Of a stretch of DNA of 64,000 nt, positions 47,004 through 55,998 are shown piece after piece. A program made the translations under genes and the position numbers. Within the stretch, counting starts at the first letter, position 1, and every line of letters starts with the position of its first letter. The notes under the pieces are model-generated. The model made no database searches. It was not told where the DNA came from and worked only from the letters and a program-made list of their open reading frames with translations. Source of the stretch: Cohnella pontilimi (GTDB lineage: Bacteria; Bacillota; Bacilli; Paenibacillales; Paenibacillaceae). The stretch is taken from positions 186,001-250,000 of the forward strand of contig NZ_SUPK01000006.1 in the NCBI RefSeq assembly GCF_005049045.1. Reading direction: 5' to 3'.

Positions 47004-48404
47004 TTATTGCAGAGCTCCCGCCAGTTGGGTCAGCAAAGTCTCCAGATCGCGCGCGACGCCGGAGGACTCCCGGTCGTCGGCAGGCTTGCGGTTTTTGCGC
47101 TGGGCATCGGCCTCGGCTTGAAGCGTCGCCACATTCTCTTCCAGAGAGAACAGCTGGACGAACAGCTTCATCGCCTCTTCACTTTTCTTCTCGGCGGCGA
47201 GTTCCTTGATCCGCAAAATCGGCTCGTGGATCATTTGGTTGACCATGCTTTTGGTCAGTTTGCGGATCACTTTCAGTTCCCGCTCGTCCAAATCCGGAAG
47301 CTTGCGGAGCATGCTCTGCAGCGTCGTTTCATGAATCGCGGCCGCCTTGTCCTGCAGCGCGCGAATGAGCGGGCTGACGCCGAGCGTGGCGTACCATTCC
47401 CGATAGGCCTCCAGCTCTTCATCAATCATCGTTTCGATGACGACCGCTTCTTGGCGGCGTTTTTCCAGGTTCGTCTCCACGATGCCTTCCAGATCGTCGA
47501 TGTCGTACAGGAACACGTTCGGCACATCCCCGCAAGCCGGGTCTAAATCACGCGGCACCGCGATGTCGATCAGGAACAGCGGTTTTTTCTTGCGTCGGGC
47601 CATGGCGGCTTCCACCGCTTCACGGCTCAGGATGAAGTTGCTCGCGCCGGTGCTGCTGATGACGATGTCGGCCTCATGAAGCCGGGCGACGGCATTTTCC
47701 ATCGACAGCGCCGTTCCGCTGAATTTGTCCGCCAATTCTTCTGCGCGGGACACCGTGCGTCCTGCGACGAACACGCGGTTCGCGCCGTTGGCATACAGAT
47801 GGCGGGCGGTCAGCTCGCTCATCTTGCCGGCTCCGATAATGAAAACCGTCTTATCGTCAAAACGGCCGAAAATCCGGCGGCCCAATTCGACAGCCGCGTA
47901 ACTGACCGATACGGCGCTCTCGCCGATCGACGTCTCCGAATGCGCGCGCTTGGCGAAGGTGACGGCTTGTTTAAACAACCGGTTAAAAATCGTGCCGGTC
48001 GTCCGATGCTCTTGGGCCAATCGCAAAGCTTCCTTCACCTGACCGAGAATCTGCGTTTCGCCCAGGATCATCGAATCGAGTCCCGAAGCGACCTTGAGCA
48101 AATGCTCAATCGCCTGATCGTCTTCATACATGTAGAGATGCCGGTTAAATTGCTCTCTCGTCATATTGAACCATTGTTCCATAAAAGAGCGGATATAGTG
48201 GCCGCATACTTGCTGGCGGTCCACCACCGCATAAATTTCCGTCCGGTTGCAGGTGCCCACGATCACGCCTTCCAGAATGCCCGTCGTCTGCTTCAGCATG
48301 TCCAGCGCCTGGGGCAGCTGGCCTTCCGCAAGAGCAAAACGTTCGCGAACTTCAACGGGAGCGGTCCGGTAATTCAAACCGACGACAATCAAATGCACGG
48401 GCAT
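47004..48404 (-). CDS. hemA: Glutamyl-tRNA reductase
   Basis: NADPH-dependent first committed enzyme of C5-pathway haem synthesis. Of 466 aa, the catalytic cysteine is in IVGTCNRTEIYAV, the glutamate-recognition region is before it, a Rossmann segment is VFIIGAGKMSELTARHL, and there is a C-terminal dimerisation helix. The last 20 or so residues are an acidic/basic extension. It heads hemA-hemX-sirC-hemC-cobA/hemD-hemB-hemL. A structured leader of about 170 bases lies upstream. Confidence 0.98.
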   Translation of the reverse strand: MPVHLIVVGLNYRTAPVEVRERFALAEGQLPQALDMLKQTTGILEGVIVGTCNRTEIYAVVDRQQVCGHYIRSFMEQWFNMTREQFNRHLYMYEDDQAIEHLLKVASGLDSMILGETQILGQVKEALRLAQEHRTTGTIFNRLFKQAVTFAKRAHSETSIGESAVSVSYAAVELGRRIFGRFDDKTVFIIGAGKMSELTARHLYANGANRVFVAGRTVSRAEELADKFSGTALSMENAVARLHEADIVISSTGASNFILSREAVEAAMARRKKKPLFLIDIAVPRDLDPACGDVPNVFLYDIDDLEGIVETNLEKRRQEAVVIETMIDEELEAYREWYATLGVSPLIRALQDKAAAIHETTLQSMLRKLPDLDERELKVIRKLTKSMVNQMIHEPILRIKELAAEKKSEEAMKLFVQLFSLEENVATLQAEADAQRKNRKPADDRESSGVARDLETLLTQLAGALQ

Positions 48405-48575
48405 TCACCTGCCTTTCTTTAGATACATGAGGGACCCTGCGAATTAGGAAAAACTTCAATCGAAGTAAAGTCAAGTTGAGCGACCGCGTTAAGAGGAAGT
48501 TTTTCCATGCACAGAAAGTTTTCTCTCGCTTTAACACTTCAGCGGACTTAAAACTTTCAGTATCATCATCACCAA
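48405..48575 (-). ncRNA. Structured 5' leader of hemA (candidate cis-regulatory RNA)
   Basis: The predicted hemA transcript begins with four segments in order: GAAAGUUUU (48558-48550), AAAACUUUC (48522-48514), GGAAAAACUUC (48506-48496) and GAAGUUUUUCC (48457-48447). Segment 1 pairs perfectly with 2 (9 bp), and 3 with 4 (11 bp). Seven-base alternatives 1 with 3 and 2 with 4 also exist (AAGUUUU with AAAACUU). No strong U-run terminator is present. The function is unknown. Further sequence from 48405 to 48446 holds the ribosome binding site. Confidence 0.5.
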
Positions 48576-48580
48576 ATTTT

Positions 48581-48589
48581 ATTATAGCA
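48581..48589 (-). promoter_or_regulatory. Extended -10 promoter of the hem operon
   Basis: Minus-strand TGCTATAAT: a perfect -10 with an extended TGN. The -35 region at the expected place is poor. No clear PerR box was found, although hemA is PerR-regulated in B. subtilis. Confidence 0.6.
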
Positions 48590-48698
48590 CGTTGGGACAA
48601 TCGGGCTCACGGCCAAATATGAAAAGTTTATGACAGGGGAAATCATACCGCATTTCCCTATTGTCGGCGGCAAAACACCGCGTTATTCCTAGGAATAG

Positions 48699-48728
48699 GA
48701 AAAGCCATGAGGCGATGCCTCATGGCTC
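48699..48728 (-). terminator. Terminator after speD
   Basis: GAGCCATGAGGCATCGCCTCATGGC followed by TTTTCC on the minus strand, 20 bases after the speD stop. A perfect 12-bp palindrome ATTCCTAGGAAT lies just beyond it (48685-48696). Confidence 0.9.
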
Positions 48729-48747
48729 TCTTCGCTTTTCAATGGGA

Positions 48748-49146
48748 TTATACGAGCTCCGCCTGTTTCATGACCGGCTCTTCAACTTGCATTTCGCCCA
48801 AGCCCCGTACAAGCTTCTTCGCATAAGTACGTTCAGGCTTCAGAACAGAAACAAGATAATCGATCGCAGCCTGCGGATCAACCGTTTCGCCGCAAGTGTA
48901 ACAGTCGATAGCGGCAAAACCTTTCTCAGGATACGTGTGAATGGACAGATGGCTCTCCGAGAGAAGAACCAGTACGGTCGCGCCTTGCGGTTCGAATTGT
49001 TGTGCTTGAACCGAGAGAACGGTGGCGCCGCATGCTTCGGCTGCTTCCACCATGTGCGATTGGAGAAGTTCGGCGTTGTTCAGCATATCGAAGCTAACTC
49101 CCCATGTGTCAACCGCAACGTGCCGTCCGAAAGTAGAGTATTCCAT
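48748..49146 (-). CDS. speD: S-adenosylmethionine decarboxylase proenzyme
   Basis: Pyruvoyl enzyme for spermidine synthesis, 132 aa, class I bacterial type. Self-cleavage occurs before the serine in LSESHLSIHTYPE, which produces the pyruvoyl group; the His and Cys of the CYTCGE segment are in place. It is a monocistronic gene with its own terminator. GGAAGGGGG lies before the ATG and partly overlaps a TTCCTAGGAA palindrome. Confidence 0.97.
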   Translation of the reverse strand: MEYSTFGRHVAVDTWGVSFDMLNNAELLQSHMVEAAEACGATVLSVQAQQFEPQGATVLVLLSESHLSIHTYPEKGFAAIDCYTCGETVDPQAAIDYLVSVLKPERTYAKKLVRGLGEMQVEEPVMKQAELV

Positions 49147-49292
49147 CTTTCGGTTCCCCCTTCCTAGGAATAAAATGTGAAGCTGATTTCATCCGCTAGG
49201 ACCTACGTCATTCACTTCTCGAGGGAATTTGCTCGCAGACCGAATCCATTCCTGAGTGAATCCTGGTTCCTATTGTGTTGTCAACGAAACTA

Positions 49293-49321
49293 AAAATAAC
49301 ATCTATCCGCGTGAAATGCAA
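49293..49321 (-). promoter_or_regulatory. Candidate promoter of speD
   Basis: Minus-strand TTGCAT, 17 bases and TATTTT, with TG one base before the -10. A TTGACA also occurs about 50 bases downstream but without a good partner. The start codon is about 145 bases away, so a leader of that length is implied. Confidence 0.4.
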
Positions 49322-49449
49322 CTATTTTTTTGAAACAAAAAAACTCTCGTCCATCCCGCGCCGGACGCGGGGTTTCCCCGCTTTTTCCGAAGCGCTTTTT
49401 TGCGGTGCCGTTCAAGCCCCGCTATATGCGGAATTTAGATGTTTTTCCC

Positions 49450-49482
49450 GAAAAAATAAAGAACCGCAATCGCGGTTCTTCG
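49450..49482 (-). terminator. Terminator after the 196-aa gene
   Basis: AAGAACCGCGATTGCGGTTCTT followed by TATTTTTT on the minus strand. Confidence 0.85.
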
Positions 49483-49510
49483 TGTTTAACAAAGTAAAGT
49501 TAAAATATTT

Positions 49511-50101
49511 TCAGGCTTCAAGCGCGAACAACAAGCGGCTGTGATACTTTAAACGTTCATCCACTTCTTCAATGGCTTGGGGATCCTTTAACTTCATACG
49601 GCGGTCCAGCAGTTCGTTCACCGCTTCGCGAACCCGATGGATCTCTCCCTCGACGGAACAGAGCAGAAACTGCGCTTCCAGCCGGCCGAGCGTATCCCGA
49701 TGTTCGTATACCGTTCGAATCGCGCCGTCCCGGCACTCTACGATGCGTACGACAGCTCCCTGCATGTAGTGATAGACCATGGTAAAACCTTGATAAATCC
49801 GGTTTACGACGGCATCGCCTTTGAAGGACGATACCAATTGGCGAAGGGTGTTGGTGAGCTTGGGCTTGATGACCCTGCAGGTCAGCGAGCACCGATAATT
49901 TCCGTTCGATCGCTCAAAGGTCAAGCGGATAGATTCGCCGCCAGCGTCATCCTCCAGAACGACTTCCTGATTGCCGTTGTCCATTACGAATACCTGCAAG
50001 CGAAGCTGCTGGGTTTCACATAAGGCGATAAGGCGCGGCAGTTGGGCTTCTGAAACCGTCAGATTGGCGTTGACATACTCCGTGGCTACCCGATGAGCCA
50101 T
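49511..50101 (-). CDS. Conserved-looking protein of unknown function, 196 aa
   Basis: I do not recognise a characterised family. The protein is soluble, without signal or membrane segments. It looks like an alpha/beta protein: an N-terminal part with LTVSEAQLPRLIALCETQQLRL, a beta-rich middle (EVVLEDDAGGESIRLTFERSNGNYRCSLTCRV), a helical basic segment, VVNRIYQGFTMVYHYMQGAVVRIVE, and a C-terminal helical, charged region (REAVNELLDRRMKLKDPQAIEEVDERLKYH is split over two helices). GAGGAG lies six bases before the ATG, and it has its own terminator, so it is expressed as a single gene. Codon use is like the neighbours. Resemblance to other Paenibacillaceae proteins near engB is from memory and unverified. 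Confidence 0.75.
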   Translation of the reverse strand: MAHRVATEYVNANLTVSEAQLPRLIALCETQQLRLQVFVMDNGNQEVVLEDDAGGESIRLTFERSNGNYRCSLTCRVIKPKLTNTLRQLVSSFKGDAVVNRIYQGFTMVYHYMQGAVVRIVECRDGAIRTVYEHRDTLGRLEAQFLLCSVEGEIHRVREAVNELLDRRMKLKDPQAIEEVDERLKYHSRLLFALEA

Positions 50102-50265
50102 AAAAATCTCCTCAATTCCCGTTTTGTTGCCTGATTGTGTTTCCCTTGTATTTACTTACCCACTTTTATTATAAGGGAATAATCCGGAGGATTCTTGCTC
50201 GCCGCCTTTGATTTTTCCGGGAAAAACGCGTAAAAAACGATTCCTCCCGGCATCCGGCCGAACTT

Positions 50266-50910
50266 TTACCCGTTATCCTCGGTTTCCTGTGCGAAGTTCT
50301 CGGGTTCGGAGGGGGATTCGCTGGCGATTTCGACCGCTTGCTCGATCAAGCTCCATAATTCTTCTCGTCCCTGCCCCGTCTCCGAGGAAAACACGATCAG
50401 CGGCACATGGCCGGGCATACCCAGCGTCTGCCGGACGATTTTCGCATGCTTCGGGATTTGATTGCGGGAAATTTTGTCCGCCTTGGTGGCCACGACGCAC
50501 ATCGGGATGCCGTAATGGGACAGCCAGGCGTACATATTCCGGTCATCGGCGGACGGCGGGTGACGGAGATCCACCAGCTGGAGCACCAGCTTCAACGGTT
50601 TCCGGTCGCGCAAGTAACGCTCCGCCAGCTTGCCCCACGCTTCCCGCTGGGATTTGGACACCTTGGCGTAACCGTAACCGGGAAAATCGACGAAGTACAG
50701 CTCCCCGTTGATCAGGTAATAGTTCAGCGTCTGGGTTTTGCCCGGCTGTGCGCTCGTGCGCGCCAAGTTTCTTCTCAGCAGCATTTTGTTGATGAGCGAA
50801 GACTTACCTACGTTGGATCGGCCGGCTAAGGCCACTTCCGGCAAACCGTCCACCGGAAATTGGCTCTCGCCGGCCGCACTGATGACAAACTCACTGGATT
50901 TGATTTTCAT
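50266..50910 (-). CDS. engB: Ribosome biogenesis GTPase EngB/YsxC
   Basis: Essential GTPase for late 50S assembly, 214 aa. G1 is [13 protein letters not shown]3 is DFPGYGYA and G4 is VATKADKI. The last 20 residues are an acidic extension. It follows lon by 29 bases, the same lonA-ysxC order as in B. subtilis. Confidence 0.97.
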   Translation of the reverse strand: MKIKSSEFVISAAGESQFPVDGLPEVALAGRSNVGKSSLINKMLLRRNLARTSAQPGKTQTLNYYLINGELYFVDFPGYGYAKVSKSQREAWGKLAERYLRDRKPLKLVLQLVDLRHPPSADDRNMYAWLSHYGIPMCVVATKADKISRNQIPKHAKIVRQTLGMPGHVPLIVFSSETGQGREELWSLIEQAVEIASESPSEPENFAQETEDNG

Positions 50911-50939
50911 CGAAACAGAACGTCCTTCCGAATTGGCCT

Positions 50940-53384
50940 CTAATGGGTGCCGAGCGGCGGACCGTCTTTGGCGTCCGGATCGACCGCGGCCGGGATGCCG
51001 ACTTCCGGCTTCACCACTTCCGGATCGCTGCCCGACAAAGCGGGCGGGGTCACCACGAACGGCTCCCTCATCGCATGCAGCAGGACTTCATCCATATGCG
51101 AGACGGGGATGAATGTCAGTTCTTCCCTCACACTTTCCGGGATATCCCGCAGATCGCGCTCGTTGTCCTTCGGAATGAGCACTTTGCGGATGCCGGCCCG
51201 GTGAGCGGCCAGCGATTTTTCCTTCAGTCCCCCGATAGGCAGCACGCGGCCGCGCAGCGTGATTTCGCCGGTCATGGCGACTTCCCGCGATACGGCGCGG
51301 TTCGTCAGCGCCGAAATGATGGCGGTGGCCATCGTGATGCCGGCGGACGGTCCGTCTTTAGGGATGGCGCCTTCGGGAATATGGATATGGATGTCCGTTT
51401 TTTCATGAAAATCGGGCTCGATTCCGAGCTCCTTCACCCGGCTGCGCGTATAGCTGAACGCCGCCTGTGCCGATTCCTTCATGACGTCGCCGAGCTTGCC
51501 TGTCAGCGTAAGCTTGCCGCTTCCGGGCATGACGGTGACTTCGATAACCAAAGTGTCGCCGCCGACTTCGGTCCACGCCAGACCGGTAACGGCTCCGATT
51601 TGATCTTCCTGCTCCGCCATACCGTAACGGAACTTCGGCGGGCCGAGATATTCTTTTAGCTTCTCCACATCCACCACGACCGGCGCCGCTTTCGGATCTG
51701 CAACGATCGCTTTGGCGGCCTTGCGGCAAATGGAAGCGAGCTGTTGCTCCATGTTCCGTACGCCCGACTCGCGCGTATATTCCCGCACGAGGGCAAGTAC
51801 GGCCGTGGGAAGCACATCCAACTGCTCCTCTTCCAAGCCGTGCTCCTTCTTCTGCTTCGGCAGCAAGTGCCGCTGCGCGATTTGCTGCTTCTCCAGCTCG
51901 GTGTAGCCCGGAACCGTGAGCAGCTCCATGCGGTCCAGCAAGGGCCGGGGAATGTTATGCACCACGTTCGCCGTCGTCACGAACATGACGTTGGACAAAT
52001 CAAACGGGATCTCGATATAGTGGTCGCTGAAGGTGGAATTTTGCTCCGGATCCAATACCTCAAGCAGGGCGGAGGCCGGGTCCCCGCGAAAATCCATCGC
52101 CATCTTGTCGATCTCGTCCAGCAAGAATACCGGATTTTGCGTGCCGGCAGTTCGCATGCCTTGAATGATACGGCCGGGCATCGCGCCGACATAGGTGCGG
52201 CGATGGCCGCGGATTTCCGCTTCGTCACGCACGCCGCCCAGCGAAATGCGGACGAATTCTCGGCCAAGCGATTTGGCGATGGATCGCGCCAGCGACGTTT
52301 TGCCGACTCCCGGCGGTCCTACGAAACACAGAATTGGCCCTTTCAGCTTCTTGACGAGCTTCTGAACGGCCAAATATTCCAAGACCCGCTCTTTGGGTTT
52401 CTCCAGTCCGTAATGCTCTTCTTCGAGAATTTGCTCGGCTTTTGCGATATCCAGGACGTCTTCCGTCTGTTTCGTCCAAGGAAGGGCGAGCAGCCACTCG
52501 ACGTAGGTACGAATAACCGCGCCTTCCGCGGAAGAAGCCGGCATCTTTTCCAGACGCTCGATTTCCTTCTCGACTTTCGCCGCGATCTTCTCCGGCAATT
52601 GCGCTTCTTCCAGCTGGGCCCTCAGCTCTTCGACTTCCCCGGCCCGGCCTTCCTTCTCGCCGAGCTCCTTCTGGATCGCCTTCATTTGCTCGCGAAGGTA
52701 ATATTCCTTCTGCGTTTTTTCCATCTGCTTCTTGACGCGCTGGCTGATTTTGCGCTCGAGCTCCAGCACTTCCCGCTCGTTGCCCAGCAGGTCCAGCAGC
52801 TTCTCCAGACGAGGACGGACTGCCACCGTCTCGAGAATGTCTTGCTTATCTTTAATTTTCAAGGACAAATGACTGGTGATAACGTCGGCGAGCCGACCGG
52901 GCTGTTCGATATCCGTGACCGCGGCCAGCGTTTCGGGCGTTACTTTCTTAGACAGGTTGATGTAATGCTCGAATTGGCTCAATACGGCACGCATGAGGGC
53001 GTCCAGCTCAGGATCGTTTTCACCGGTTTCCGGAAGCTCCTTCGCGACAACCTCGTAAAAATTTTCGTTCGGCAAGTATTGTTCGATTTCCGCACGTGAC
53101 ACACCTTCGACCAGTACACGAATCGTTCCGTTCGGCAGCTTAAGCATTTGACGAACTTTCGAAATGGTGCCGACCCGGTAAATATCTTCCTGCGTCGGCT
53201 CTTCGATGTTGACCTCGGACTGGGAACATAGAAGAATCATGTGGTCGTCGACCATGCTTTGTTCCAACGCTTTGACCGACTTTTCCCGTCCGACATCCAA
53301 GTGAAGCACCATGCTGGGATAAACGAGCAGCCCGCGAAGGGGCAGCAAAGGTATGGAACGGCTTTTCGGTTTGCCCGAACCCAT
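50940..53384 (-). CDS. lon: ATP-dependent protease Lon
   Basis: AAA+ serine protease of 814 aa. The N-terminal substrate domain begins [13 protein letters not shown], a coiled coil follows (about 185-260), then Walker A in [16 protein letters not shown] and Walker B in [10 protein letters not shown]. The serine of the catalytic dyad is in [15 protein letters not shown] and the lysine in [15 protein letters not shown]. The start at 53384 has GGAGG eight bases upstream; a GTG three codons earlier overlaps the GGAGG. A 35-residue Pro-rich tail extends past the usual end. Confidence 0.97.
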   Translation of the reverse strand: MGSGKPKSRSIPLLPLRGLLVYPSMVLHLDVGREKSVKALEQSMVDDHMILLCSQSEVNIEEPTQEDIYRVGTISKVRQMLKLPNGTIRVLVEGVSRAEIEQYLPNENFYEVVAKELPETGENDPELDALMRAVLSQFEHYINLSKKVTPETLAAVTDIEQPGRLADVITSHLSLKIKDKQDILETVAVRPRLEKLLDLLGNEREVLELERKISQRVKKQMEKTQKEYYLREQMKAIQKELGEKEGRAGEVEELRAQLEEAQLPEKIAAKVEKEIERLEKMPASSAEGAVIRTYVEWLLALPWTKQTEDVLDIAKAEQILEEEHYGLEKPKERVLEYLAVQKLVKKLKGPILCFVGPPGVGKTSLARSIAKSLGREFVRISLGGVRDEAEIRGHRRTYVGAMPGRIIQGMRTAGTQNPVFLLDEIDKMAMDFRGDPASALLEVLDPEQNSTFSDHYIEIPFDLSNVMFVTTANVVHNIPRPLLDRMELLTVPGYTELEKQQIAQRHLLPKQKKEHGLEEEQLDVLPTAVLALVREYTRESGVRNMEQQLASICRKAAKAIVADPKAAPVVVDVEKLKEYLGPPKFRYGMAEQEDQIGAVTGLAWTEVGGDTLVIEVTVMPGSGKLTLTGKLGDVMKESAQAAFSYTRSRVKELGIEPDFHEKTDIHIHIPEGAIPKDGPSAGITMATAIISALTNRAVSREVAMTGEITLRGRVLPIGGLKEKSLAAHRAGIRKVLIPKDNERDLRDIPESVREELTFIPVSHMDEVLLHAMREPFVVTPPALSGSDPEVVKPEVGIPAAVDPDAKDGPPLGTH

Positions 53385-53436
53385 GTCCGGCACCTCCTCT
53401 GAAACGGTTCTCGAACCTTACACGAATACTTCCGTC

Positions 53437-53465
53437 ATTGTACCAAATGCGGCGGCCCGCCGCAA
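53437..53465 (-). promoter_or_regulatory. Candidate promoter of lon
   Basis: Minus-strand TTGCGG, 17 bases and TACAAT, about 50 bases before the start codon. No CtsR operator was recognised. Confidence 0.5.
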
Positions 53466-53567
53466 AAAACGGACAGCTTACAAGCAGTCACGGAGTACCG
53501 CTTCGTGTATCGTATGCGAAAAAGGAAAAGCCGATTCGGCTGCTTGGGCGGCAGCGGATCGGCCGAT

Positions 53568-53590
53568 GAAAATCCGGCGCGAGCGCCGGA
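53568..53590 (-). terminator. Terminator after lonB
   Basis: TCCGGCGCTCGCGCCGGA followed by TTTTC on the minus strand, 10 bases beyond the lonB stop. Confidence 0.75.
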
Positions 53591-53600
53591 AGGATGCGAG

Positions 53601-55400
53601 TCAACCTTGTGCCGGCAAACCCGGCGAGGAAGGCATCGGATTGTCGCGGCGGTGGGCGTTCGTCTCGAGTGAGGCGGCATCGGTCGCGGCCGATCCGGCG
53701 TGCAGGACGGAATAAGGCGCGGCTGCGGCGAACGAATCCGCGGATACCGCCGGCTGCACGGCTTCTTCTTGTACCAGGTCAAGCGACTGAGCCTCTCCGA
53801 ACACGTGACGGAACACTTCCTCCATATTTTCGACCGGAATAACTTTTACCCCTTCGAGGCTGTCGAAAATCTCCTGCCAGTTTTCTTTGGGAATGAGGAC
53901 CGTCTCCGCACCGGATTGGAACGCCGCCTCCACCTTGGCGATGACGCCGCCAACCGGCTTCACCTTGCCGTGGATGCTCACTTCGCCGGTCATAGCCAGC
54001 TTGTTGTCTACCGGCCGTTTGGTCAAAGACGACGCGATTGCGACCGCCATGGCGACACCCGCGGAAGGGCCGTCTACCGGCGTGCCTCCCGGGAAGTTGA
54101 CGTGGAGATCGAAATTTTCCGCACGCAAGCCGCAGCGTCTCAGTACGGTGAGCACGTTGTCCACCGATCCCTTCGCCATGCTTTTGCGCCGAAGCGTCCG
54201 CTGACCTCCGCCCAGCTCTTCCTCGTCCACGACTCCCGTGATCGTGAATTGTCCTTTTCCGGGCGAAGCGGGGGTCGACGTCACTTCAATTTCGAGCAGC
54301 GCGCCCATGCTTGGGCCGTAGACGGCAAGGCCATTGACCAGGCCCACCTGCGGTTCGGCCGGAATTTTGCGGTCCGGCCGCGGAGGGAGCTGGCTGCTGT
54401 TCACGACCCACTCCACATCGGCTGCGGACAGCTGGCTGCGATTTTCCGATAAGGCGAGACCTGCCGCGAGCTGGATAATGTTCACGGCTTCCCTGCCGTT
54501 GGTGGCGTAACGCTTGACGACATCGACGGCTTCCGGCATCGGCTGAAAACCGATTTTCTGAATCGCATTCTCCGCGATCCGGGCGATCTCATCCGGGAGC
54601 AGCGGGCGGAAATACACTTCCATGCAGCGGCTGCGCAAAGCCGGCGGCAAATCGTTCGGAGAGCGCGTAGTGGCGCCTACGAGACGGAAGTCGGCCGGCA
54701 GACCGTTTTGAAAAATATCGTGGATGTACATCGGAATATTGGGATCTTCCGCGTGATAGTACGCGCTCTCTAGGAACACTTTGCGGTCCTCTAGAACCTT
54801 AAGCAGCTTGTTCATCTGGATCGGATGAAGCTCGCCGATTTCGTCGATGAACAGAATGCCGCCGTGCGCCTTGGTCACCGCTCCGGGTTTGGGCTGCGGG
54901 ATGCCCGCCACGCCCATGGCGCCTGCACCCTGGTAAATCGGGTCGTGAACAGAACCGATCAGCGGATCCGCGATGCCGCGCTCGTCGAAACGGGCCGTCG
55001 TGGCGTCGATCTCAGTGAACTTCGCGTCCTGCCGAAAAGGGGAGAGCGGATTTCTTTTCGCTTCTTCAAGGATGACCCGTGCCGCGGCGGTTTTCCCAAC
55101 ACCGGGAGGTCCGTAAACGAGCACATGCTGCGGGTTGCTGCTGCACAAAGCCGCTTTCAATGCGCGCAGCCCTTCCTTCTGTCCGACGATGTCCATCATC
55201 GAAGCAGGCCGCGTTTTCTCCGCGAGCGGCTTGGTCAGCGAGATCGAGCGAAGCTTTCGCAGCTTCTCCATCTCCTTCTTGGATTCCCGGTCCACGGCCG
55301 AGCGGTTGCTCTTCTGGTTGCGGAGCAAATTCCAAAAATAGACGCCGATGACGACAGCAAAAAACACCTGAATGAGCATCAAAATCGTGCCCAAGGTCAT
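53601..55400 (-). CDS. lonB: LonB, membrane-anchored Lon-like protease (forespore type)
   Basis: Protein of 599 aa. One transmembrane helix at about residues 2-22 is followed by the basic/acidic linker ESKKEMEKLRKLRSISL, Walker A in [25 protein letters not shown], and a Lon protease domain with serine in DGPSAGVAMAVA and lysine in GGVIAKVEAA. In B. subtilis LonB is under sigma-F in the forespore. The start MTLGTILMLIQVFF corresponds to the B. subtilis N terminus and lies nine bases after GGGAGG; upstream in-frame ATGs overlap that site. The C-terminal 60 residues are a low-complexity Ala/Ser/Pro extension. Confidence 0.93.
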   Translation of the reverse strand: MTLGTILMLIQVFFAVVIGVYFWNLLRNQKSNRSAVDRESKKEMEKLRKLRSISLTKPLAEKTRPASMMDIVGQKEGLRALKAALCSSNPQHVLVYGPPGVGKTAAARVILEEAKRNPLSPFRQDAKFTEIDATTARFDERGIADPLIGSVHDPIYQGAGAMGVAGIPQPKPGAVTKAHGGILFIDEIGELHPIQMNKLLKVLEDRKVFLESAYYHAEDPNIPMYIHDIFQNGLPADFRLVGATTRSPNDLPPALRSRCMEVYFRPLLPDEIARIAENAIQKIGFQPMPEAVDVVKRYATNGREAVNIIQLAAGLALSENRSQLSAADVEWVVNSSQLPPRPDRKIPAEPQVGLVNGLAVYGPSMGALLEIEVTSTPASPGKGQFTITGVVDEEELGGGQRTLRRKSMAKGSVDNVLTVLRRCGLRAENFDLHVNFPGGTPVDGPSAGVAMAVAIASSLTKRPVDNKLAMTGEVSIHGKVKPVGGVIAKVEAAFQSGAETVLIPKENWQEIFDSLEGVKVIPVENMEEVFRHVFGEAQSLDLVQEEAVQPAVSADSFAAAAPYSVLHAGSAATDAASLETNAHRRDNPMPSSPGLPAQG

Positions 55401-55436
55401 CTTCTTCATCCTCCCCGAACGCTTCACGCCCAAGAC

Positions 55437-55488
55437 AAAAAAATCCGGTATCCGGGCTATACTTAGTAGTATTGCCCGGATACCGGAG
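55437..55488 (-). terminator. Strong terminator after the PCYCGC lipoprotein gene
   Basis: TCCGGTATCCGGGC and GCCCGGATACCGGA form a 14-bp perfect stem around a 16-base loop, followed by TTTTTTT on the minus strand. Confidence 0.95.
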
Positions 55489-55500
55489 GATATAAGCGGT

Positions 55501-55998
55501 TCAGGAAACCGGAACCGGCGTGTCCGTAGGATTCGAGTAGCCGGTCTTGTATGTCGCGTCGATGAATTGGCGTATCTCCGCGTTCGATTTGCCCTGGCTT
55601 TTCAGCTGCGCGCTTTGCAGCGCAATGGACAAGCAAACGTCACAGCGGGTACCGTGATCGTCCCAGACGACGGTGCCGTCCTTCCTCACCTCATGAATGA
55701 AGCAATGCAAGTTATTGCGATGGCCGGCGCTTTCTCCGCATCCGCAGTAACACGGAATCCATTGCAGCGTATCTTGCAAGGCCGCGGCCGCTTCATAAGC
55801 CAACTTCACTTTGTTCGGACGCTCGTCCAAAAATGCGGGAAGATCATGCAAGGAAGCCGTTTCCTCTTGCAAATCTCCATTGGCGGCTTGATGCACGCGG
55901 GGGGATTCCCCCGACTTGCCGCATGCCGCAAGAACCGCGATCAGCGCAAGCGAGCATAGCAGCCAGAACAGCTTGCTCTGTGCCCCGCGGCCGCTCAA
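55501..55998 (-). CDS. PCYCGC-motif lipoprotein
   Basis: Exported lipoprotein of 165 aa. The signal peptide runs to the lipobox LAAC (Cys about 26). The mature part has the motif PCYCGCGE (about residues 82-88), a further CF, and C-D-V-C near residue 120, six or more cysteines in all. This motif defines the PCYCGC family; a metal- or redox-linked role is possible, but none is proven. The ATG overlaps the ispG stop by four bases, so its translation is coupled to an iron-sulphur enzyme of isoprenoid synthesis. Other Bacillota have PCYCGC lipoproteins in varied contexts. Confidence 0.85.
   Translation of the reverse strand: MSGRGAQSKLFWLLCSLALIAVLAACGKSGESPRVHQAANGDLQEETASLHDLPAFLDERPNKVKLAYEAAAALQDTLQWIPCYCGCGESAGHRNNLHCFIHEVRKDGTVVWDDHGTRCDVCLSIALQSAQLKSQGKSNAEIRQFIDATYKTGYSNPTDTPVPVS

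Larger units (their letters stand above)
49147..49510 (-). other. 364-bp gap upstream of speD
   Basis: No gene is supported. It holds the speD ribosome binding site, a TTCCTAGGAA palindrome at 49161-49170, a long AT-rich leader and candidate promoters, and the terminator of the next gene at 49450-49482. The 90-codon plus-strand open frame here has no ribosome binding site and low plausibility. Confidence 0.6.

Noticed and set aside
48541..48600. PerR operator at the hemA promoter, expected from B. subtilis
   Set aside because: No TTATAAT-N-ATTATAA-like palindrome can be seen there; only the -10 box itself fits half of it.
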